Origin: Pseudonocardia sp.
Lineage (GTDB): Bacteria; Actinomycetota; Actinomycetes; Mycobacteriales; Pseudonocardiaceae
Assembly: GCF_029263155.1 (NCBI RefSeq)
Contig: NZ_JAJCYB010000028.1
Span: forward strand, 1-64,000
Direction: 5' to 3'
Length of the DNA: 64,000 nucleotides
The notes beneath the pieces were generated by a model that saw nothing but the letters and a program-made list of their open reading frames with translations, was not told the origin of the DNA and did not search any database. Both the position numbers and the translations under genes were made by a program. This document shows, piece after piece, positions 44,160 through 56,262 of this stretch. How positions within the stretch are numbered: position 1 is the stretch's first letter; each line of letters begins with the position of its first letter.

Positions 44160-44543
44160 CTACTCGCCCACGCCCGCGGCTCTGAGCCGCGCCTGGGCAC
44201 GGGCCATCGCGGCCGCGCCCTCGGGTTCGGAGGCGTCGGCCCGGTCGCGGGCGGCCTGCGCGCGCGACACGTCGATCTCCGTGGAGACCTCGGCGGACTC
44301 CGCCAGGATCGTCACGCCGTCGGGCGTGATGTGCAGGAAGCCGCCGTGCACCGCCACCGTGGTGGAGTCCCCGTCGACGCCGTCGATCCGCACGACACCC
44401 GCCTCCTCCAGCTGCGCCAGCGTGGGCTCGTGACCCGGCAGCACGCCGATCTCACCGACGGTGGTGCGGGCGAGGACGAACGTGGCCTCACCGGACCAGA
44501 TCTTGCGCTCGACCGCGACCAGGTCGACCGTCATGTCCGCCAT
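44160..44543 (-). CDS. atpC: F1Fo-ATP synthase epsilon subunit
   Basis: The 127-residue subunit has the N-terminal beta-sandwich ([51 protein letters not shown]) and a helical C-terminal hairpin ([14 protein letters not shown]). It is a normal actinobacterial epsilon subunit, part of the central stalk, which couples rotation and limits ATP hydrolysis. It starts 5 nt after the atpD stop. Confidence 0.95.
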   Translation of the reverse strand: MADMTVDLVAVERKIWSGEATFVLARTTVGEIGVLPGHEPTLAQLEEAGVVRIDGVDGDSTTVAVHGGFLHITPDGVTILAESAEVSTEIDVSRAQAARDRADASEPEGAAAMARAQARLRAAGVGE

Positions 44544-44548
44544 ACCGG

Positions 44549-46955
<2,407 letters not shown>

Positions 46956-46965
46956 GGGGTGCCGC

Positions 46966-48621
46966 CTACTTCTTCGCGCCGGACGGCTTGGCCCTGTTGA
47001 CCTTCACCGTCTCCTGGTCGACCTCGTCGGCTTCGAGGGCGTCGGCCTCGCGCTCCTTCGGCACCACCGACGAGCCGTCGCTGGTCTCGAAGCCACGCTT
47101 GAACTCGGCGGTGACCTGGGTGAGCCGCTCGATGTTCTCGTCGGTCAGCTTGCCGCTGTCGCGGATCTCGTCGAGCGCACCCGCGTGGTTGCGGCGCAGG
47201 TTGTCGAGGAACTCCGACTCGAAACGGCGGATGTCGGCGACGGGCACCGAGTCGAGCTGCCCCGAGGTGCCCAGCCACAGGCCGACCACCTGCTCCTCGA
47301 CGGCCTGGGGCTGGAACTGCCCCTGCTTGAGCAGCTCCACGAGCCGACCACCACGGCCCAGCGCCCGCGCCGACGCGTCGTCGAGGTCGGAGCCGAACGC
47401 GGCGAAGGCCTCCAGCTCGCGGTACTGCGAGAGGTCCAGCCGCAGCGATCCCGACACCGTCTTCATCGCCTTGACCTGCGCGGAGCCGCCCACCCGGGAG
47501 ACCGAGATGCCGACGTTGATCGCGGGACGGACGCCCTGGTTGAACAGGTCGGACTCCAGGAACACCTGGCCGTCGGTGATCGAGATGACGTTGGTGGGGA
47601 TGTAGGCCGACACGTCGTTGGCCTTGGTCTCGATGATCGGCAGGCCGGTCATCGAGCCGCCGCCGCGCTCGTCGGACAGCTTCGCGCAGCGCTCCAGCAG
47701 GCGGGAGTGCAGGTAGAACACGTCGCCGGGGTAGGCCTCGCGGCCCGGCGGGCGGCGCAGCAGCAGCGAGATGGCGCGGTAGGCCTCGGCCTGCTTGGAC
47801 AGGTCGTCGAACACGATCAGGACGTGCTTGCCCTGGTACATCCAGTGCTGGCCCAGGGCCGAGCCGGTGTAGGGAGCGAGCCACTTGAAGCCGGCCGGGT
47901 CGTTGGCGGGCGACGCGACGATCGTCGTGTACTCCAGCGCGCCCGCGTCCTCCAGGGACTGCCGGATGCCCGCGATCGTGGAGCCCTTCTGACCGATGGC
48001 GACGTAGATGCAGCGGACCTGCTTGCGCTCGTCGCCGCTGGCCCAGTTGTCCTTCTGGTTGATGATCGTGTCGACGCAGACGGCCGTCTTGCCGGTCTTG
48101 CGGTCGCCGATGATCAGCTGCCGCTGACCGCGCCCGATCGGCGTCATGGCGTCGATGGCCTTGATGCCGGTCTGCAGCGGCTCGCTGACGCTCTGCCGGT
48201 CGATCACCGACGCGGCCTGCAGCTCGAGGACGCGCTGCTCCTCCGCCTCGATGTCGCCGAGGCCGTCGAGCGGCGCGCCCAGCGGGTCGATCACCCGACC
48301 GAGGAACTTGTCGCCGACCGGGACCGAGAGGATGTTGCCGGTGCGCTTGACCTGCTGCCCCTCCTCGATGCCTGCGTAGTCGCCGAGGACGACCGCACCG
48401 ATCTCGCGCTGGTCGAGGTTGAGGGCGACGCCGAGCACGCCGCCCTCGAACTCGAGCAGTTCGTTGGTCATGCACGAGGGCAGGCCCTCGACGTGGGCGA
48501 TGCCGTCGGCGGTGTCGGCGACGGTGCCGACCTCCTCGCGGGAGGTGTCGGTGTCCAGCGACGAGACGTAGCTGGAGATCGCGCTCCGGATCTCCTCCGA
48601 GGAGATCGTCAGCTCTGTCAT
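46966..48621 (-). CDS. atpA: F1Fo-ATP synthase alpha subunit
   Basis: The 551-residue non-catalytic nucleotide-binding subunit has the P-loop GDRKTGKTA, the signature [17 protein letters not shown] and a C-terminal extension of about 40 residues ([20 protein letters not shown]) like the mycobacterial extension that suppresses ATP hydrolysis. The gene follows atpH after 75 nt. Confidence 0.97.
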   Translation of the reverse strand: MTELTISSEEIRSAISSYVSSLDTDTSREEVGTVADTADGIAHVEGLPSCMTNELLEFEGGVLGVALNLDQREIGAVVLGDYAGIEEGQQVKRTGNILSVPVGDKFLGRVIDPLGAPLDGLGDIEAEEQRVLELQAASVIDRQSVSEPLQTGIKAIDAMTPIGRGQRQLIIGDRKTGKTAVCVDTIINQKDNWASGDERKQVRCIYVAIGQKGSTIAGIRQSLEDAGALEYTTIVASPANDPAGFKWLAPYTGSALGQHWMYQGKHVLIVFDDLSKQAEAYRAISLLLRRPPGREAYPGDVFYLHSRLLERCAKLSDERGGGSMTGLPIIETKANDVSAYIPTNVISITDGQVFLESDLFNQGVRPAINVGISVSRVGGSAQVKAMKTVSGSLRLDLSQYRELEAFAAFGSDLDDASARALGRGGRLVELLKQGQFQPQAVEEQVVGLWLGTSGQLDSVPVADIRRFESEFLDNLRRNHAGALDEIRDSGKLTDENIERLTQVTAEFKRGFETSDGSSVVPKEREADALEADEVDQETVKVNRAKPSGAKK

Positions 48622-48696
48622 GGCGTTCTCTGGTTCCTTCTGGTCGAGGACGTTCTGCGCGAACGGTCTGGGCGAACGGTCTGGGCGAGGACCGGG

Positions 48697-49527
48697 TCAG
48701 CCCGGCAGCTTGCGGCGGGCGGCGGCGAGCTTTCCGGACACGCTGCCGTCGATCAGGTCGCCGCCGACCCGGACGACGAGGCCACCGAGCAGATCGGGAT
48801 CGAACTCGACCTGCAACGAGATCGGCCGACCGAACAGCCTGGTCATCGAGTCGGTGAGCCGCTGCTCCTGCTGCCCGGTGAGGCGTACGGGGGTCCGGAC
48901 GTGGGCCACGTAGCGGTCTCGGCGGGCGGCCGCGAGCTCGGAGAGCTCCTCGGCCGCCAGGTCCAGGCTGCGACCGCGCGGCGTGCGGACCGTCTGCTCC
49001 AGCAGCGTGGCCGTGACCGGCGCGACCTTCCCGCCGAGCACGTCACGGAGCAGCGCCACCCGCTTGTCGGCGGGGGTGTTCGGGTCGACCAGCAACGAAC
49101 CGAGCTCGGCCTCGCGGTCGAGGATCCGGCCGAAGCGGAACAGCTGGTCCTCGACCTCGTCGAGGGTGCCGTCCTTCTCGGCGACGCCCAGCGTGGCGCG
49201 TCGGGCCAGCGTCTCGATCGCCTCGACCAGGTCGGGCGAGGCCGACCAGCGGGCCGACACGAGATCGGAGACGACGTCGAGCGCCGGGCGACCGATCTTG
49301 CCCTCGAGCAGGCGGTCGGCGAGCCCGGAGCGGGAGGCCGCCGGGACCGCCGGATCGGCGAGGTGCCGACGCAGCGAGACGTCACCGGTGACCAGCCGCA
49401 GCACGGCGAACAGGTCGTCGCCCAGCCGGGCGAGGTCACCGCCCGACGCGCCGTCGACGTGGGCGTCGAGCCGCGTACCGGCCTCGGCCAGCGAGTCGCG
49501 GCTGGACGCGTGCATCGTGAGTGCCAT
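48697..49527 (-). CDS. atpH: F1Fo-ATP synthase delta subunit
   Basis: The 276-residue delta subunit is of the long actinobacterial type. The conserved C-terminal part reads DRYVAHVRTPVRLTGQQEQRL, then DLLGGLVVRVGGDLIDGSV. It connects the peripheral b stalk to the F1 head. The start overlaps the upstream b-type gene stop by 1 nt (TGATG). In mycobacteria the same position holds a fused b-delta protein; here the two parts are separate genes. Confidence 0.95.
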   Translation of the reverse strand: MALTMHASSRDSLAEAGTRLDAHVDGASGGDLARLGDDLFAVLRLVTGDVSLRRHLADPAVPAASRSGLADRLLEGKIGRPALDVVSDLVSARWSASPDLVEAIETLARRATLGVAEKDGTLDEVEDQLFRFGRILDREAELGSLLVDPNTPADKRVALLRDVLGGKVAPVTATLLEQTVRTPRGRSLDLAAEELSELAAARRDRYVAHVRTPVRLTGQQEQRLTDSMTRLFGRPISLQVEFDPDLLGGLVVRVGGDLIDGSVSGKLAAARRKLPG

Positions 49528-50057
49528 CAGCTCGCTCCTCCCCCGGTGGGAGCGGACTCCCGTGTCCCGGCGCGGTCACTGCTCGGCATCCGGTCGAGCT
49601 CGTCGAGCAGCCGGTCGACGCTCGCCGACCTCGACTGCTCGTCGGAGAGAGAATCGGCGACGATCTGCTCGGCCAGCTGCATCGAGAGCATGCCGATCTC
49701 GGCCCGCAGCCCGCGGACGATCTGGTCGCGCTGGGCCACCAGCTGCTCCTCGCCGCGCTGGCGGATCCGATCGGACTCGCGCTCGGCCTGCTCGCGCAGC
49801 TCCTCGCGGATCCGGTGGGAGTCGGCCCGGGCGTCGTCGCGGATCCGGGCGGCCTGCTCGCGCGACTCGGCCACGGCCGATTCGAGGCGCTGCTCGGCCT
49901 CGGCCAGCCTGCGCGCCGCCTCCTCGCTCTCCTCGACCTGCTTCTGCACCGCATCCTGGCGCTGCTCCAGCATGCGCTTGAGCAGCGGCCAGATGTAGCG
50001 GTAGAGCAGCGCCGCGACGACCACGAACGCGAAGATCTCGGCAATGAGGACAGCCAT
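49527..50057 (-). CDS. atpF: second F1Fo-ATP synthase b-type subunit (b')
   Basis: The 176-residue protein has one N-terminal membrane helix (LIAEIFAFVVVAALLYRYIWP) and a long coiled coil. The stretch RIREELREQAERESDRI has a close counterpart in the neighbouring b subunit (KVREELREQADREVDRM), which shows an ancient tandem duplication. With b it probably makes a heterodimeric peripheral stalk. It overlaps both neighbours by 1 nt (TGATG at 50057 and 49527). Confidence 0.88.
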   Translation of the reverse strand: MAVLIAEIFAFVVVAALLYRYIWPLLKRMLEQRQDAVQKQVEESEEAARRLAEAEQRLESAVAESREQAARIRDDARADSHRIREELREQAERESDRIRQRGEEQLVAQRDQIVRGLRAEIGMLSMQLAEQIVADSLSDEQSRSASVDRLLDELDRMPSSDRAGTRESAPTGGGAS

Positions 50058-50623
50058 CAGTCGGTCCCTCCACCCTTGTTCCCGGCCGGCGACGACTCGA
50101 GGTCGGCGAGGAAACGCTCGACCGTGGGGCCGCTGCGGTCCGCATCCGACGCAATGCCCCCGGTGATCCGCGCGGCCAGCTCGGTGGAGAGCCCACCGAT
50201 CTCGCCGCGCAGCCGGCGCACGGCCTCCTCGCGGTGCGTGGCCAGCTGCTCCTCGCCCTGTGCACGCATCCGGTCGACCTCGCGGTCGGCCTGCTCGCGC
50301 AGCTCCTCGCGGACCTTCGCGGCGTCGGCCCGGGCCTCGTCGCGGATCCTGGTCGCCTCGGCACGGGCCTCGGCGAGCGCCGCCTCGTAACGCTCACGTG
50401 CCTGCTCGAGCTTCCGAACCGACTCGTCGCGGTCCTTCGCCTGCTGTCGGATCATCTCCTCGCGCTCGGCCATCGAGCGCGACAGCGGGGGCACGATCCA
50501 GCGGTAGAAGACGAAGAACACGATCACGAACAGCAGCAGCTCGACGACGATCGTGGCGTTGGGCACCAGGAAGTTCTCGCTCGCGCCACCACCCTCGGCG
50601 GCCAGTACAACCGTCGTCGTCAT
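50057..50623 (-). CDS. atpF: F1Fo-ATP synthase b subunit
   Basis: The 188-residue subunit has a membrane helix (IVVELLLFVIVFFVFYRWIV) followed by the standard helical stalk (MAEREEMIRQQAKDRDESVR). This is the ordinary actinobacterial b subunit that follows the c subunit gene. It overlaps the second b gene by 1 nt. Confidence 0.95.
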   Translation of the reverse strand: MTTTVVLAAEGGGASENFLVPNATIVVELLLFVIVFFVFYRWIVPPLSRSMAEREEMIRQQAKDRDESVRKLEQARERYEAALAEARAEATRIRDEARADAAKVREELREQADREVDRMRAQGEEQLATHREEAVRRLRGEIGGLSTELAARITGGIASDADRSGPTVERFLADLESSPAGNKGGGTD

Positions 50624-50633
50624 GATCTACCTC

Positions 50634-50990
<357 letters not shown>

Positions 50991-51740
50991 CTAGTGCGCT
51001 GCCCCTTCTTCATTGCCCACCGCTTCGCTGAAGTAGATGATGGTGAGCAGCGTGAAGATCAGTGCCTGCAGCAGGCCGATGAACAGCTCGAAGGACTTCC
51101 AGACCGCGGTCGGCGCCCACAGGATGTAGGCGGGCATCAGGGCGATCAGCGAGATCATGATCCCACCGGCGAAGATGTTGCCCCACAGCCGCAGCGCGAG
51201 CGACGCGGGCCGAGCGATGTACTGGGTGATGACCTCGATCGGCGCCAGCGCCAGGTAGGGCTCCTTGAGGTGCCCGAAGTAGGCCCTCGCGCCCCGCCGC
51301 CTGATCCCCGCCACGTTCACCCAGATGATCACGAGCAGCGCCATCGGGTAGACCAGGTTCACGTCCGCCGTCGGGGGCAGCACCCCCACCGCGTGACCGG
51401 GGATCTGGGTGACCAGGTTCGAGACCAGGATGAACGCGAAGAGCGCGACCGAGAGCGCGACGACACCCCGCGGCGCCCGCAGTCCCATGCCCTCGCGGAC
51501 CTGGCCCTGCACCCAGCCGGTCAGCGCCTCGAACACCAGCTGCAGCTTGCTCGGCCGGCCCTTGGTCGCGCCCCGGGCCATGTACAGGCCCACCCCGCAC
51601 ACCACCGCACCGGCGAACACGGTGGCGAGGATCGTGTCGATGTTGAGGGTGACGCCCAGCAGCTCCACCGTCGTGTGCGCGCCCGGCTGGATCCCGCCTT
51701 CCGCGGCGAGGACCGTGGTGGTCATCCCGGAACCCATCAT
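50991..51740 (-). CDS. atpB: F1Fo-ATP synthase a subunit
   Basis: The 249-residue membrane protein has the essential arginine in LALRLWGNIFAGG and the C-terminal helix ELFIGLLQALIFTLLTIIYF. It forms the proton half-channels next to the c ring. The ATG at 51740 has GAGGG about 7 nt upstream and lies 13 nt after the atpI stop. Confidence 0.96.
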   Translation of the reverse strand: MMGSGMTTTVLAAEGGIQPGAHTTVELLGVTLNIDTILATVFAGAVVCGVGLYMARGATKGRPSKLQLVFEALTGWVQGQVREGMGLRAPRGVVALSVALFAFILVSNLVTQIPGHAVGVLPPTADVNLVYPMALLVIIWVNVAGIRRRGARAYFGHLKEPYLALAPIEVITQYIARPASLALRLWGNIFAGGIMISLIALMPAYILWAPTAVWKSFELFIGLLQALIFTLLTIIYFSEAVGNEEGAAH

Positions 51741-51753
51741 CCCGAAACCCTCA

Positions 51754-52149
51754 TCATTTCTGTCGGATCTCCTTGATCAGCGGCAGCATCGAGCTGACGA
51801 TCCCGACGAACTGGAACACGACCAGCCCCCCGAAGACGGCGACGCCGGCCGGTCGGAACAGCAGGGCACAGACGAACGCGAGCACGGTGATCACCGCGAG
51901 GCGACCGAGCACGGACGCGGAGAACTGCCCCTTGGACGGTGTGTCCGCCGCGAACCGCGCCACGGACCGGACGGTGAGGTAGGAGTTCAGGACGCCGAGC
52001 GCGAGACCGAGGACGCCGAAGAGGCCGTACATGCCCAGGCCCGCCGGGACCAGCACGGCCAGTCCGAGCACGGCGGCGACGGCGGCCCCGATGGCCGACC
52101 GCCGGAACGTCGCCCGCGTGACGGGCGGGACGTAGGGCGTCGCGGTCAC
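51754..52149 (-). CDS. atpI: ATP synthase protein I (AtpI-like)
   Basis: The 131-residue membrane protein has four hydrophobic segments, with SVARFAADTPSKGQFSASVLGRL between segments 2 and 3. The position directly before atpB is that of AtpI, which assists c-ring assembly. A homologue (Rv1303) is at the same place in M. tuberculosis. Confidence 0.85.
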   Translation of the reverse strand: MTATPYVPPVTRATFRRSAIGAAVAAVLGLAVLVPAGLGMYGLFGVLGLALGVLNSYLTVRSVARFAADTPSKGQFSASVLGRLAVITVLAFVCALLFRPAGVAVFGGLVVFQFVGIVSSMLPLIKEIRQK

Positions 52150-52165
52150 GATGGCTGTCTCTCGC

Positions 52166-52366
52166 TCACATGAACCTCTGGAACAGTTTGTAGGTGTACA
52201 GGCAGGCCGCGACCACCCCGAGGAGCAGACCGACCATGGCGAACACGGGGAAGGTCCCCATCGGCAGGTCGGCCAACCAACCCAGACCGAATCCCGCCAC
52301 CAGGCAGAGTGCCAGCGTCATGCCCATCGAGAGCAGATCACCGAGACCCGGACCCGGACCGCTCAT
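52166..52366 (-). CDS. AtpZ/AtpI-family small membrane protein
   Basis: The 66-residue protein has two membrane helices (MGMTLALCLVAGFGLGWLA and FPVFAMVGLLLGVVAACLYT) and the short GLGWLADLPMGTFPVF link typical of AtpZ-like proteins. It is the first gene of the ATP synthase transcript, 16 nt before atpI. Confidence 0.82.
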   Translation of the reverse strand: MSGPGPGLGDLLSMGMTLALCLVAGFGLGWLADLPMGTFPVFAMVGLLLGVVAACLYTYKLFQRFM

Positions 52367-52641
52367 GGCTCAGTCGTCCGGTGAGGGGTCGCCGCCCGCT
52401 CGGCGCGACCACCGCCGGGTTGGACCGCTCACGAACACTCCTCCATCGTCATCGGCCCGGTGACTCGTCCTGCTCTCCCAGCAGGGTCGATCTGACCGGC
52501 AAGCACGGTGGACTTCCGCCGTTGACGGCGACGCTATCACAGCGTAACGGGCTCCCCGCGCCTGCCCTGACCTGCGGCGGGACACTGTCGGCCAGGTCAC
52601 TCCGGGCCGTCGCGCGACAGCGCCACGACCACCGCTTCCGA
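52367..52641. other. ATP synthase operon upstream region
   Basis: This 275-bp gap has no open frame of note. A TAGCGT hexamer on the minus strand (52531-52536) is a candidate -10, which would give a leader of about 160 nt before the first gene; no convincing -35 is visible. An AGCG/CGCT inverted repeat overlaps it. Confidence 0.35.
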
Positions 52642-53808
52642 TCATGTCGGCCCCCGGCCGGGCGCGGCTCGTCGCATCTTCGGCACGGCCGAGCCGAGCA
52701 CGGCCAGCACCAGGCCGACCCCCACCACCCCCAGGACGACGAACGGGTCGTCGATCAACGCCAGTGCCACGGCGCCGAACGCCAGCACCCCCGCCCACAG
52801 GTAGATCAGCAGCACCGCGCGGCGCTGGCTGTGGCCGATCTCCAGCAGGCGGTGGTGCAGGTGCATCTTGTCGGGCGAGAACGGGCTCACCCCCGCGCGG
52901 GTGCGGCGCACGACCGCCATCAGCAGGTCCAGCACCGGCACGAACACGACGGCGGCCAGCACGATCAGCGGCGCGAACAGTCCGAGCAGGTCACCCGGGG
53001 TCGAGCCGAACGCCGGGAGCTTGCCCGACGCACTGGTCGTGGCGGCGGCCAGCAGCAAGCCGATCAGCATCGAGCCCGAGTCACCCATGAAGATCCGGGC
53101 CGGGTTGAAGTTGTGCGGCAGGAAGCCCAGGCACGCGCCCAGCAGCACGGCCGCGACGAGCGCCGGCACGAACACCGACGGATCCTGCCCGAAGCGCAGC
53201 ACCAGCCCGAGGGCGAAGAGCCCGACCGCGCCCGCGGCGATCGCCCCGACCCCGGCCGCCAGCCCGTCGAGGCCGTCGACGAAGTTCATGGCGTTGACGA
53301 GCGCGACGGTCACCAGCACCGTCAGTAGGACGCCCAGCTCCCGGCCCAGGCTCACCGGGGAGCCGCCGAAGAACACGTCGGGGATGACGATCCACTGGGT
53401 GCCCGACAGCGCGAGCACGCCCGCCGCGGTGACCTGCCCGGCGAGCTTGGTGAAGGCGTCGAGGTCGTAGCGGTCGTCCAGCGCACCGACGACCACGAGG
53501 ATCACCGCCGCGCCGAGCACGCCGAGCACCTCGCCGGAGTAGTCGAACGCCAGGCGCAGCGCCGGGAGCTGGTAGGCCATCAGCACGCCGACGAGCACGC
53601 CGCCGAGCATCGCGATGCCGCCCCAGCGCGGCGTCGGGGTGACGTGCACGTCGCGCCCGCGCGGCCAGGCCACCGCCCCGAGCCGGAGCGCCAGCAACCG
53701 GACCGGCCCGACCAGCAGGAACGTGACGACCGCGGCCGTGAAGCCGGCGAGCATGTACTCCTTGATGGGCAGGATCTGCGACGGCAGGACCTGCACCTGG
53801 GAGAACAT
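52642..53808 (-). CDS. wecA: polyprenyl-phosphate GlcNAc-1-phosphate transferase (WecA/MraY superfamily)
   Basis: The 388-residue membrane protein has eleven or so hydrophobic segments and all PNPT motifs: GALDDRYDLDAFTKL, the NFVDGLDGLAAG aspartates, GDSGSMLIG and the histidine motif MHLHHRLLEIGHS. The M. tuberculosis counterpart at this locus (Rv1302) starts the arabinogalactan linker by moving GlcNAc-1-phosphate to decaprenyl phosphate. The ATG is 5 nt after the glyA stop, so the two are co-transcribed. Confidence 0.93.
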   Translation of the reverse strand: MFSQVQVLPSQILPIKEYMLAGFTAAVVTFLLVGPVRLLALRLGAVAWPRGRDVHVTPTPRWGGIAMLGGVLVGVLMAYQLPALRLAFDYSGEVLGVLGAAVILVVVGALDDRYDLDAFTKLAGQVTAAGVLALSGTQWIVIPDVFFGGSPVSLGRELGVLLTVLVTVALVNAMNFVDGLDGLAAGVGAIAAGAVGLFALGLVLRFGQDPSVFVPALVAAVLLGACLGFLPHNFNPARIFMGDSGSMLIGLLLAAATTSASGKLPAFGSTPGDLLGLFAPLIVLAAVVFVPVLDLLMAVVRRTRAGVSPFSPDKMHLHHRLLEIGHSQRRAVLLIYLWAGVLAFGAVALALIDDPFVVLGVVGVGLVLAVLGSAVPKMRRAAPGRGPT

Positions 53809-53813
53809 GCCCG

Positions 53814-55094
53814 CTAGGGACGCGGGTAGGCGGGGGCCCGGGAGACGAGCGCGGTGACGGCGTCGGCGACGGCGGCCAGTTCGGCGTCCCCACCCGCGGT
53901 GCCGTGCTCGGCCCTGACCGCGCGGGCCAGCAGCGACCCGATCTCGGCCATGTCCGGCTCGGTCATCCCCTGGGTGGTGACGCTGGGCGAGCCGACCCGC
54001 AGCCCCGAGGGCTTCATCGGCGGCGCCGGGTCGTAGGGGATGGCGTTCTTGTTGAGCGTGATCCGCGCGGCGTCGCAGCGGGTCTCGGCGTCGGCGCCGG
54101 TGACGCCGATCGGGCGCAGGTCGACCAGCGCGAGGTGGGTGTCGGTGCCGCCGGACACCGCCCGCATGCCCTCGGCCTCCAGGCTCTTGGCCAGCGCCTG
54201 GGCGTTGGCGATCACCTGGCGGGCGTAGGCCTGGTACTCCGGCTGGGCCGCCTCGCGCATGGCGACCGCCTTCGCGGCCACCCCGTGCATCAGCGGGCCG
54301 CCCTGCGAGAACGGGAACACCGCCTTGTCGACGGCCTTCGCGTGCTCCTCGCGCGCCAGGATCATGCCGCCCCGCGGGCCGCGCAGCACCTTGTGCGTGG
54401 TGGCCGTGACGACGTCGGCGTAGGGCACCGGCGACGGGATCGCCTTGCCCGCCACCAGGCCGATGAAGTGCGCGGCGTCGACCATCAGCTTGGCGCCGAC
54501 CTCGTCGGCGATCTCCCGGAACGCCTGGAAGTCGATGAGCCGGGGGTACGCGGTGGCCCCGGCGATGATCATCTTGGGCCGGTGCTCGCGGGCGAGGTCG
54601 CGCACCTGGTCGTAGTCGATCAGCTCGGTGTCCTGGCGGACCGTGTAGCTCACGGCGTTGAACCACTTGCCGGAGAAGCTGACCTTCGAGCCGTGGGTGA
54701 GGTGCCCGCCCTGCTTGAGGTCCATCGCGAGGACGGTGTCGCCGGGCTGGGTGAACGCGGCGTAGACGGCGAAGTTGGCCGACGCGCCCGAGTGCGGCTG
54801 CAGGTTGGCGTGCTCGGCGCCGAAGAGCTCCCTCGTGCGCGCGTTGCCGATCTCCTCGGCCTGGTCGACGACCTCGCAGCCGCCGTAGTAGCGGCGGCCG
54901 GGGTAGCCCTCGGCGTACTTGTTCGACAGCGTGGAGCCCAGCGCGGCCAGCACCGCCGGACTGGTGAGGTTCTCGCTGGCGATGAGCTGCAACCCGCCGC
55001 GGAGGCGGGCGAGCTCGTCGAGCACCACTCCCGCGATCTCCGGGTCCTGGTGGGACAGCGCATCGAAGTCCGGGCCCCAGAAAGGTGTCGTCAC
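53814..55094 (-). CDS. glyA: serine hydroxymethyltransferase
   Basis: The 426-residue PLP enzyme has [31 protein letters not shown], the cofactor aspartate DAAHFIG and the Schiff-base lysine K235 in [13 protein letters not shown]. It converts serine to glycine and feeds the one-carbon pool. The GTG start is 8 nt after a TACGGT hexamer, so leaderless translation is likely. It precedes wecA by 5 nt. Confidence 0.96.
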   Translation of the reverse strand: MTTPFWGPDFDALSHQDPEIAGVVLDELARLRGGLQLIASENLTSPAVLAALGSTLSNKYAEGYPGRRYYGGCEVVDQAEEIGNARTRELFGAEHANLQPHSGASANFAVYAAFTQPGDTVLAMDLKQGGHLTHGSKVSFSGKWFNAVSYTVRQDTELIDYDQVRDLAREHRPKMIIAGATAYPRLIDFQAFREIADEVGAKLMVDAAHFIGLVAGKAIPSPVPYADVVTATTHKVLRGPRGGMILAREEHAKAVDKAVFPFSQGGPLMHGVAAKAVAMREAAQPEYQAYARQVIANAQALAKSLEAEGMRAVSGGTDTHLALVDLRPIGVTGADAETRCDAARITLNKNAIPYDPAPPMKPSGLRVGSPSVTTQGMTEPDMAEIGSLLARAVRAEHGTAGGDAELAAVADAVTALVSRAPAYPRP

Positions 55095-55102
55095 GGTGCA
55101 CC

Positions 55103-55108
55103 ACCGTA
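55103..55108 (-). promoter_or_regulatory. -10 element of glyA
   Basis: TACGGT on the minus strand is 8 nt before the GTG at 55094. Confidence 0.5.
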
Positions 55109-55211
55109 CCCGCGCGCGGGCGACGCTCCGCTCCTGGTCCCGACCGGCCCGGACCTACGGCGCTCCCGCCCCTGGTGGACGGGAGTGCCGTGGGCTGCCG
55201 GGTGGGCGGCG

Positions 55212-56162
55212 TCACGCGGCGCGCCGCTCCTGGTCCCGCCACCAGGCGACGGTCTCGGCCAGGCCGTCGTCGAACGGCGTCGGCGCGAGTCCGAACGCGG
55301 CCTGCGCGGCGGAGGAGTCGAGCACGAAGGGCCGGGCGAACTGGTAGCGCACCTCGACGAGCTCGCGCAGGAACGGCACCGCCAGCCCGCCGAGCCGGAC
55401 CGCGGCCCGGGGCAGCACCTGCACGCCGGGGTCGGGCACACCGGCGATCCGCGCCATGCGGGAGGCCACCTCGCGGATCGGGACCGCCTGCGCGGTCGGC
55501 ACGTGCCACGCCCTGCCCCACGCGCGCTCGTCGGTCGCGAGGGTGACCAGCGTGCGGGCGACGTCGCCGACGTGGGTGAACGAGTGCGGGACGTCGAGGT
55601 CGCCCTGCATCAGTCGGGGCCTGCGGCCGGCGAGCAGTCGGGGCACGAACTGCTCCCCCAGGTGCCCGGTCGAGCGGACGCCGGGGCCGTAGAAGTCCGA
55701 CGCCCGCGCCTCGGTGACCCGCGCGCGGCCCGCCTCGTGGGCGGCCAGCGCGTCGCGCCACATCCGGTTGCGCACCGCGCCCTTCGTGCCGGGGGCCGAG
55801 TTCAGCGGCGTGTCCTCGGTCATCGGGGCGTCGACGGAGCCGTAGCCGTACAGGTTGCCCATCGTCACCAGCACGGCACCGGAGCGCTGCGCCGCGGTCA
55901 GCAGCGCCGACGCCAGCGGCGGCCAGTCGGTGGACCACCGGTGGTAGGGCGGGTTCGCGCAGTTGTAGAGCGCGGTGGCCCCGGCGGCCAGCTCGGTGAG
56001 GCGCTGCGCGTCGGAGGCGTCGGCGGCCACCCGCTCGACGGCCGGGTGCCGCATCCCGGAGCCGCTGCGCGTCACCATCGAGACGGTGTGGCCGTCGTCG
56101 ACGAGCAGTCGGGCGACGGCGTTCCCGATGGTTCCGGCTCCGACGATCACGTGCTGGGTCAT
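55212..56162 (-). CDS. NAD-dependent epimerase/dehydratase-like oxidoreductase
   Basis: The 316-residue extended-SDR-type protein has a Rossmann start (HVIVGAGTIGNAVARLL), TALYNCANPPYHRW and a degraded YxxxK region, so the catalytic ability is uncertain. The ATG at 56162 has GGAGG about 6 nt upstream. It is divergent from a TetR gene and its upstream region is packed with operators, so it is the probable target of that repressor. Confidence 0.82.
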   Translation of the reverse strand: MTQHVIVGAGTIGNAVARLLVDDGHTVSMVTRSGSGMRHPAVERVAADASDAQRLTELAAGATALYNCANPPYHRWSTDWPPLASALLTAAQRSGAVLVTMGNLYGYGSVDAPMTEDTPLNSAPGTKGAVRNRMWRDALAAHEAGRARVTEARASDFYGPGVRSTGHLGEQFVPRLLAGRRPRLMQGDLDVPHSFTHVGDVARTLVTLATDERAWGRAWHVPTAQAVPIREVASRMARIAGVPDPGVQVLPRAAVRLGGLAVPFLRELVEVRYQFARPFVLDSSAAQAAFGLAPTPFDDGLAETVAWWRDQERRAA

Positions 56163-56175
56163 GGGATCCTCCTGG

Positions 56176-56242
56176 GAGAGCACTGCTCTTGTTTCGATGC
56201 AGTGTTCTCGAACTGGCGCTCCACGTCAAGAGCAGTGCTCTC
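56176..56242. promoter_or_regulatory. TetR operators: two (possibly three) 13-bp palindromes
   Basis: AGAGCACTGCTCT at 56177-56189 and AGAGCAGTGCTCT at 56229-56241 are near-perfect palindromes. Their 16-bp extensions are exact reverse complements (56176-56191 and 56227-56242). A degenerate copy, ATGCAGTGTTCT, lies at 56197-56208. The sites flank both divergent promoters. Confidence 0.8.
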
Positions 56243-56250
56243 GGATGTGG

Positions 56251-56256
56251 CAGACT
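56251..56256 (+). promoter_or_regulatory. -10 element of the TetR gene
   Basis: CAGACT is 6 nt before the ATG at 56263, just after the second operator. Confidence 0.35.
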
Positions 56257-56262
56257 GGCCCG

